Origin: an uncultured Bacilli bacterium
GTDB lineage: Bacteria > Bacillota_I > Bacilli_A > RF39 > UBA660
NCBI GenBank assembly: GCA_947588865.1
Contig: CANPYQ010000045.1
Location: forward strand, 1 to 9,255
DNA: 9,255 bases
Direction of reading: 5' to 3'
The position numbers and the translations under genes are program-made. Below the pieces are notes generated by a model. That model was not told the DNA's origin. It made no database searches and saw only the letters and a list, made by a program, of their open reading frames with translations. Of the stretch, positions 6,221-9,255 are shown in pieces; within the stretch, counting starts at the first letter, position 1; each line of letters starts with the position of its first letter.

Positions 6221-6245
6221 AAACCATATTGTAATGGTTTTTTTT
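6221..6245 (+). terminator. Ferredoxin terminator
   Basis: AAACCAT (6221-6227) pairs perfectly with ATGGTTT (6234-6240) around a 6-nt loop, and T continues to 6245. It begins 17 nt after the ferredoxin stop. On the minus strand the same stem is followed by a T-rich but broken tail, so it may also act as backup for rluB. Confidence 0.8.
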
Positions 6246-6254
6246 ATAAAAATA

Positions 6255-6279
6255 ATTAAGTCAAAAAACAAAACTTAAT
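6255..6279 (-). terminator. Probable rluB terminator overlapping its stop codon
   Basis: ATTAAGT (6255-6261) and ACTTAAT (6273-6279) form a 7-bp stem with an 11-nt loop. Read on the minus strand it is followed by TATTTTTAT. The rluB stop codon (6277-6275) lies within the stem. The stem is A/T-rich and therefore weak; the ferredoxin hairpin 15 nt further on may help. Confidence 0.5.
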
Positions 6280-6994
6280 CATTCTTTTCGCCATATAATT
6301 TCTTAACTTCTTTTACACTAAGTTCCCTATATTCTCCCGATTTAACTCCATCAAGTGTGAGAAAAGAAATACTCTCTCTTTTTAACTTTAGTACCTCATA
6401 TCCAATAGACTCAAACATCTTTTTAACTTGATGATTACGTCCTTCATGTATTATAAGTTCTACTACGCTACAATTATTTTTTTTATCTATTTTTAGAATT
6501 TTTGATTGTGCTTTATTTGTCTTTTTACCATCTATTATAATTCCTCTACAGAGTGTTCTTAAATCATCCTTAGATATTAATCCCTTTATTTTAGCAACAT
6601 AAACTTTTTCTATATTATTTTTAGGATGTATCAAAAAATTTGTGAGTTCTCCGTCATTAGTAAGTAGTAAAAGACCTGTAGTATCATAATCTAATCTTCC
6701 AACAGGATAAATTCTTTTATCAGTATTGATCAAATCAACTACTGTTTTTCTACCTTTATCATCAGTTACGCTAGTAACTACCCCTCTTGGTTTATTAAGC
6801 AAAAAGTATACTTTATCTTCTTTTTTATTTAAAGGATTCACTTCTACTTCTATATAATCATCATAGCTTGCTTTAGTACCTAATTTGGTTTCTACTTTAT
6901 TATTTACCTTGACTTTACCTTTGCTAATTAATTCCTCTGCTTTTCTTCTAGAACAATATCCCGACTCCGCTATAATTTTTTGTAAACGTTCCAT
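6275..6994 (-). CDS. rluB: 23S rRNA pseudouridine synthase, RsuA/RluB family
   Basis: This enzyme converts a uridine of 23S rRNA (U2605 in E. coli for RluB) to pseudouridine. With the start at 6994 the protein has 239 residues, normal for the family. Residues 1-45 form the S4 RNA-binding domain (MERLQKIIAESGYCSRRKAEELI...). The catalytic domain has VGRLDYDTTGLLLLTNDGE, with catalytic Asp102, and EGRNHQVKKMF (184-194). A longer frame opens at 7060 but would overlap spmB and adds a hydrophobic stretch foreign to the family. The ATG at 6994 has GGTGA (7003-6999) at 4-nt spacing and begins exactly where the S4 domain should. It lies 28 nt after spmB, the same order as in B. subtilis (spmB-ypuL/rluB). 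RsuA-like specificity (16S rRNA) cannot be ruled out by motifs alone; synteny favours RluB. Confidence 0.92.
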   Translation of the reverse strand: MERLQKIIAESGYCSRRKAEELISKGKVKVNNKVETKLGTKASYDDYIEVEVNPLNKKEDKVYFLLNKPRGVVTSVTDDKGRKTVVDLINTDKRIYPVGRLDYDTTGLLLLTNDGELTNFLIHPKNNIEKVYVAKIKGLISKDDLRTLCRGIIIDGKKTNKAQSKILKIDKKNNCSVVELIIHEGRNHQVKKMFESIGYEVLKLKRESISFLTLDGVKSGEYRELSVKEVKKLYGEKND

Positions 6995-7009
6995 AAAATC
7001 ACCAAAAAC

Positions 7010-7038
7010 ATTATACATTATTTCAAGTAAAAAGTAAA
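7010..7038 (-). promoter_or_regulatory. Possible internal promoter for rluB
   Basis: In the spmB-rluB junction the minus strand reads TTTACT (7038-7033), 17 bp, TATAAT (7015-7010), then after 6 nt the GGTGA Shine-Dalgarno of rluB. A vegetative promoter here would let rluB be expressed outside sporulation, which a housekeeping rRNA enzyme at the end of a spore operon would need. The -35 matches only four of six bases. Confidence 0.35.
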
Positions 7039-7544
7039 TTAACAAGTATAATGCTTGCAACTATCCCAATCAAATCTGCACATAATCCCCCAAATAAACT
7101 ATATCTTATTTTCTTTATACCTACACTACCAAAATACAAACTTATAACATAAAGGGTTGTGTCTGTACAACCTTGAATAACGGAACCTAATAATCCCAAA
7201 TAACTATCTGGTCCATATGTTGAAAATATATTATTTAAATATGCAAGTGAAGCACTCCCTGATATAGGTCTAACAAGTGCAAGAGGAAGTATTTGTACTG
7301 GAACTTTTATCATAGTAAATATTGGTTTTAGAAAAGACAATATAAAATCTAGTACTCCACTATTTATAAAAAGGTTAATTGCAAGTATCATGGCAATAAA
7401 TGTTGGAAATAAATTAAATATCATTGAAAAACTTTCTTTTACTCCATCTATAAAAGTATCATAAATATCTATTTTTTTCATAAATCCATAAATTACTATA
7501 AATACTACCATAGCTGGTATTATTAAATTTGATATAAAGTTAAT
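7023..7544 (-). CDS. spmB: Spore maturation protein B, probable AUU start
   Basis: SpmB works with SpmA in spore core dehydration and heat resistance; both are integral membrane proteins of the nucleoside-recognition (Gate) domain type. The family signature is intact: LPLALVRPISGSASL (86-100), GPDS (111-114) and QGCTDTTLYVISLYFGSVG (124-142), numbered from the proposed start. The first ATG, at 7511, has no Shine-Dalgarno and would cut off the family's N-terminal segment (ISNLIIPAMVVFIVIYG). The frame is open upstream to 7559 but holds no ATG, GTG or TTG. A perfect AAGGAGGT (7558-7551) stands 6 nt before ATT at 7544-7542, giving 173 residues, close to the length I recall for B. subtilis SpmB (about 178). 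That ATT shares its last base with the TAA stop of spmA (7542-7540). The family call is firm; the AUU start is inferred from spacing and family alignment. The stop is TGA (7025-7023). Confidence 0.9.
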   Translation of the reverse strand: MNFISNLIIPAMVVFIVIYGFMKKIDIYDTFIDGVKESFSMIFNLFPTFIAMILAINLFINSGVLDFILSFLKPIFTMIKVPVQILPLALVRPISGSASLAYLNNIFSTYGPDSYLGLLGSVIQGCTDTTLYVISLYFGSVGIKKIRYSLFGGLCADLIGIVASIILVNLLFT

Positions 7545-8121
7545 TTTTATACCTCCTTGCTAAAATTCTATCAATAACAATTCCACCAATAGTTGCAAAA
7601 GCAGTGCTGATTATACAGGCAAAAACTATTTTAGTAGGTTCTAAACTTCCATACATCATTCTAAGAGAGATTATTGTAGTAGGTATAATAGTTAATCCAC
7701 TTGTATTTATTACTAGAAATGTAATCATAGATCGTGATGCAGTATCTTTTTTTTTATTAAGTTTTTGCAAAGATGACATAGCTTTAAGTCCAAAAGGCGT
7801 AGCTGCACTACCAAGTCCAAACACATTTGCTATCATATTGCTTGCAATTAAACTAAGTGACTCATGACCTTTTGGTATTTCAGGAAATATTTTCGTAAGT
7901 ATTGGAGATAATTTATTTGAAAGTTTTTCTAAAAGTTTTGATTTTTCTGCAATTCTTGTAAGCCCCATCCAAAGAGCTATTACTGGAAATATTTTAAACA
8001 ACATATCAAGACTTATCTTAGTACTATCTACAATAGTATTATTAATAGTTTCTAAATTATTTGTAAATAATCCATAAAAAATCCCAACTACTATCAATAC
8101 CATCCATATAATATTTACCAT
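7540..8121 (-). CDS. spmA: Spore maturation protein A
   Basis: SpmA is an integral membrane protein of the mother cell/forespore system needed, with SpmB, for normal spore core dehydration; its transported molecule is unknown. The 193-residue protein has the diagnostic run NMIANVFGLGSAATPFGLKAM (95-115) and FLVINTSGLTIIPTTI (135-150), with several hydrophobic segments typical of the nucleoside-recognition (Gate) domain. Length is normal. The ATG at 8121 overlaps the end of dacB by 7 bp (ATGGTAA), and only a weak GGAATGG lies upstream, so translation is probably coupled to dacB. Its TAA stop shares a base with the proposed AUU start of spmB. The dacB-spmA-spmB order is that of B. subtilis, where the three form one sigma-E operon. 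Confidence 0.95.
   Translation of the reverse strand: MVNIIWMVLIVVGIFYGLFTNNLETINNTIVDSTKISLDMLFKIFPVIALWMGLTRIAEKSKLLEKLSNKLSPILTKIFPEIPKGHESLSLIASNMIANVFGLGSAATPFGLKAMSSLQKLNKKKDTASRSMITFLVINTSGLTIIPTTIISLRMMYGSLEPTKIVFACIISTAFATIGGIVIDRILARRYKN
7551..7558 (-). promoter_or_regulatory. Perfect Shine-Dalgarno upstream of spmB with no standard start codon in range
   Basis: AAGGAGGT on the minus strand is the strongest ribosome-binding site in the window. The following codons are ATA, AAA, ATT, AAC. ATT at 7544 is at ideal spacing; ATA at 7550 is too close; the ATG at 7511 is 39 nt away. It lies within the last codons of spmA. Confidence 0.8.
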
Positions 8122-9197
8122 AAATTATTCAACCATTCCTTTATTTTATCAGAGAATGTTTTTTTATTACTATTTTCTAAAACTTTAACATATATATTTT
8201 CTTCGTGTATTTTCTTATCACCTAAATATATATTTATTACTCCTATTTTATCACCATTATTTATCTTTCTTTTCTTTTCAAGTTCATATTTCATAAGCAG
8301 ACTAGATTTTTCACTGTTTTCTAACAAATAATTATAATCGTTTTTTATATATAATTCATAATCATTATAATATTTTTCATTATATATATTTAGCTTACCT
8401 TTTTCAAGTATCTTTATATTAGTAAAATTATTAAAACCATATTCAAATAAATTTTGATGATCTTGCCAATCATTGCCATCATTAAGCGTTACTACGACTA
8501 AATTTAAATTATCTTTGCATGCAGTTGTTACAAGCGTTCTTTTAGCTATTTCAGTAAATCCTGTCTTACCTCCTGTTGTATATTTATAAATAGTTAAAAG
8601 TTTATTTTTATTTATCCAACTATAAGTATTTTTATTTGTAGTTAAGGTATATTTTTTTGTTCCTGTAATAATTTTATAATCATTTAGTTTCATAGCATAA
8701 CTGGTTAATATTGCCATATCATATGCCGTTGAATAGTTCCCTTTTTCCTGATCTAACCCACTAGGATTATTAAAGGTTGTATTATTCATTTTTAATTTTT
8801 TTGCCTTATCGTTCATCATTGTAACAAAATTTTCAATACTACCACCTACATATTTTGCAATAGCGAGAGCTGCATCATTTCCACTTCTAAGCATAAGCCC
8901 ATATAAAAGATCTCTTAAAGTTAGTTTTTCTCCTACTTTTATATATATTCCAGATCCATAAGCTGAATCTATTTCATTTCCAATTGTAACTATGTCATCA
9001 AGTTTACCCGATTCTATTGCAATTACTGCGGTCATTATCTTAGATATACTAGCTACACTCCTTATTTCATGTATATTTTTTTCATAAAGTATTCTATTAG
9101 AATCTATATCCATAAGTATTGCACTTCTAGCACTTGTGTCAATTGCGCCTATCTTAAGTGGCAATATTAAAAGTGTTAATAATATAAGCTTTTTCAT
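8115..9197 (-). CDS. dacB: Secreted D-alanyl-D-alanine carboxypeptidase (DacB-type low-molecular-weight PBP)
   Basis: This serine carboxypeptidase (peptidase family S11) removes the terminal D-Ala from peptidoglycan pentapeptides outside the membrane. All three catalytic motifs are present: S50-I-S-K53 (nucleophile Ser50), S105-G-N107 and K211-T-G213. Residues 1-18 look like a signal peptide (basic MKK, hydrophobic core, cleavage near IGA). After the catalytic domain (about 20-250) comes a beta-rich C-terminal domain and an amphipathic end (FSDKIKEWLNNLW), typical of PBP5-like enzymes that lie on the membrane. The 360-residue length is normal. The ATG at 9197 has AGGTGA (9207-9202) at 4-nt spacing. 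Because it leads dacB-spmA-spmB-rluB as in B. subtilis, I take it as the spore-cortex enzyme DacB (PBP5*), which lowers cortex cross-linking. By motifs alone DacF or DacA is possible. It overlaps spmA by 7 bp. Confidence 0.93.
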   Translation of the reverse strand: MKKLILLTLLILPLKIGAIDTSARSAILMDIDSNRILYEKNIHEIRSVASISKIMTAVIAIESGKLDDIVTIGNEIDSAYGSGIYIKVGEKLTLRDLLYGLMLRSGNDAALAIAKYVGGSIENFVTMMNDKAKKLKMNNTTFNNPSGLDQEKGNYSTAYDMAILTSYAMKLNDYKIITGTKKYTLTTNKNTYSWINKNKLLTIYKYTTGGKTGFTEIAKRTLVTTACKDNLNLVVVTLNDGNDWQDHQNLFEYGFNNFTNIKILEKGKLNIYNEKYYNDYELYIKNDYNYLLENSEKSSLLMKYELEKKRKINNGDKIGVINIYLGDKKIHEENIYVKVLENSNKKTFSDKIKEWLNNLW

Positions 9198-9212
9198 AAT
9201 TTCACCTAAAAA

Positions 9213-9241
9213 ATTATATGTACAAACTAATTAAAATATTT
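9213..9241 (-). promoter_or_regulatory. Possible sigma-E promoter of the dacB-spmA-spmB operon
   Basis: On the minus strand CATATAAT (9220-9213) matches the sigma-E -10 pattern CATAYAHT fully, and AAATATT (9241-9235) matches six of seven bases of the -35 pattern KMATATT, with 14 bp between. No sigma-A -35 is present at 17 bp. This agrees with mother-cell expression of the B. subtilis homologues. The drawback is that the start point would be about 9207, at the first base of the AGGTGA Shine-Dalgarno, leaving a leader of only about 10 nt. Confidence 0.45.
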
Positions 9242-9255
9242 AATAATTCCTTCTT

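Noticed and set aside
6995..7060. N-terminal extension of rluB from an ATG at 7060
   Set aside because: It would overlap spmB by 38 bp, adds a hydrophobic stretch not seen in the family, and the S4 domain starts exactly at the ATG at 6994, which has its own GGTGA.

Overview
The window is AT-rich DNA from an endospore-forming member of the Bacillota (Firmicutes). It carries a complete ger germinant-receptor operon and a dacB-spmA-spmB-rluB cluster in the same order as Bacillus subtilis. Shine-Dalgarno sites are strong (GGAGGT, AGGTGA, AAGGAGGT), intergenic spaces are very short, and TGA is used as a stop (gerB, spmB), so the standard bacterial code applies. Uncultured gut Clostridia or Bacilli lineages would fit, but I cannot place it more precisely from the sequence.

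Layout, left to right. Positions 1-159 hold no gene: one possible terminator of a transcript entering from the left, and a clear bidirectional hairpin. On the minus strand, 160-1335 encodes a cytoplasmic WG-repeat protein built of nine about 105-bp units, with a near-consensus sigma-A promoter. Divergently on the plus strand, 1411-5114 is a three-gene overlapping operon, gerA-gerC-gerB (the gerK-type A-C-B order), encoding a spore inner-membrane germinant receptor. It ends in a bidirectional terminator shared with the convergent minus-strand gene 5127-5909, an unrecognised charged, tail-anchored protein. That gene diverges from a small single-cluster 4Fe-4S ferredoxin (6009-6203, plus), which has its own terminator. 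From 9197 down to 6275 the minus strand carries dacB, spmA, spmB and rluB, close-packed or overlapping, with a possible sigma-E promoter before dacB. The right edge (9198-9255) is dacB upstream DNA.

Functionally the window is largely about spores. DacB trims peptide side chains in cortex peptidoglycan and SpmA/SpmB support spore core dehydration; GerA/GerB/GerC later sense nutrients to start germination. RluB (23S rRNA pseudouridylation) and ferredoxin are housekeeping. The WG-repeat protein and the tail-anchored protein have no assigned role.

The observations most worth a second look are: spmB seems to start at a non-canonical AUU codon behind a perfect Shine-Dalgarno, sharing a base with the spmA stop; the 105-bp coding tandem array, including a 12-bp slippage duplication; a perfect 11-bp intragenic hairpin early in gerB; stop codons lying inside terminator hairpins; and several promoters whose -10 box sits only 5-6 nt before the Shine-Dalgarno. 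I found no mobile element, CRISPR array, tRNA or rRNA.
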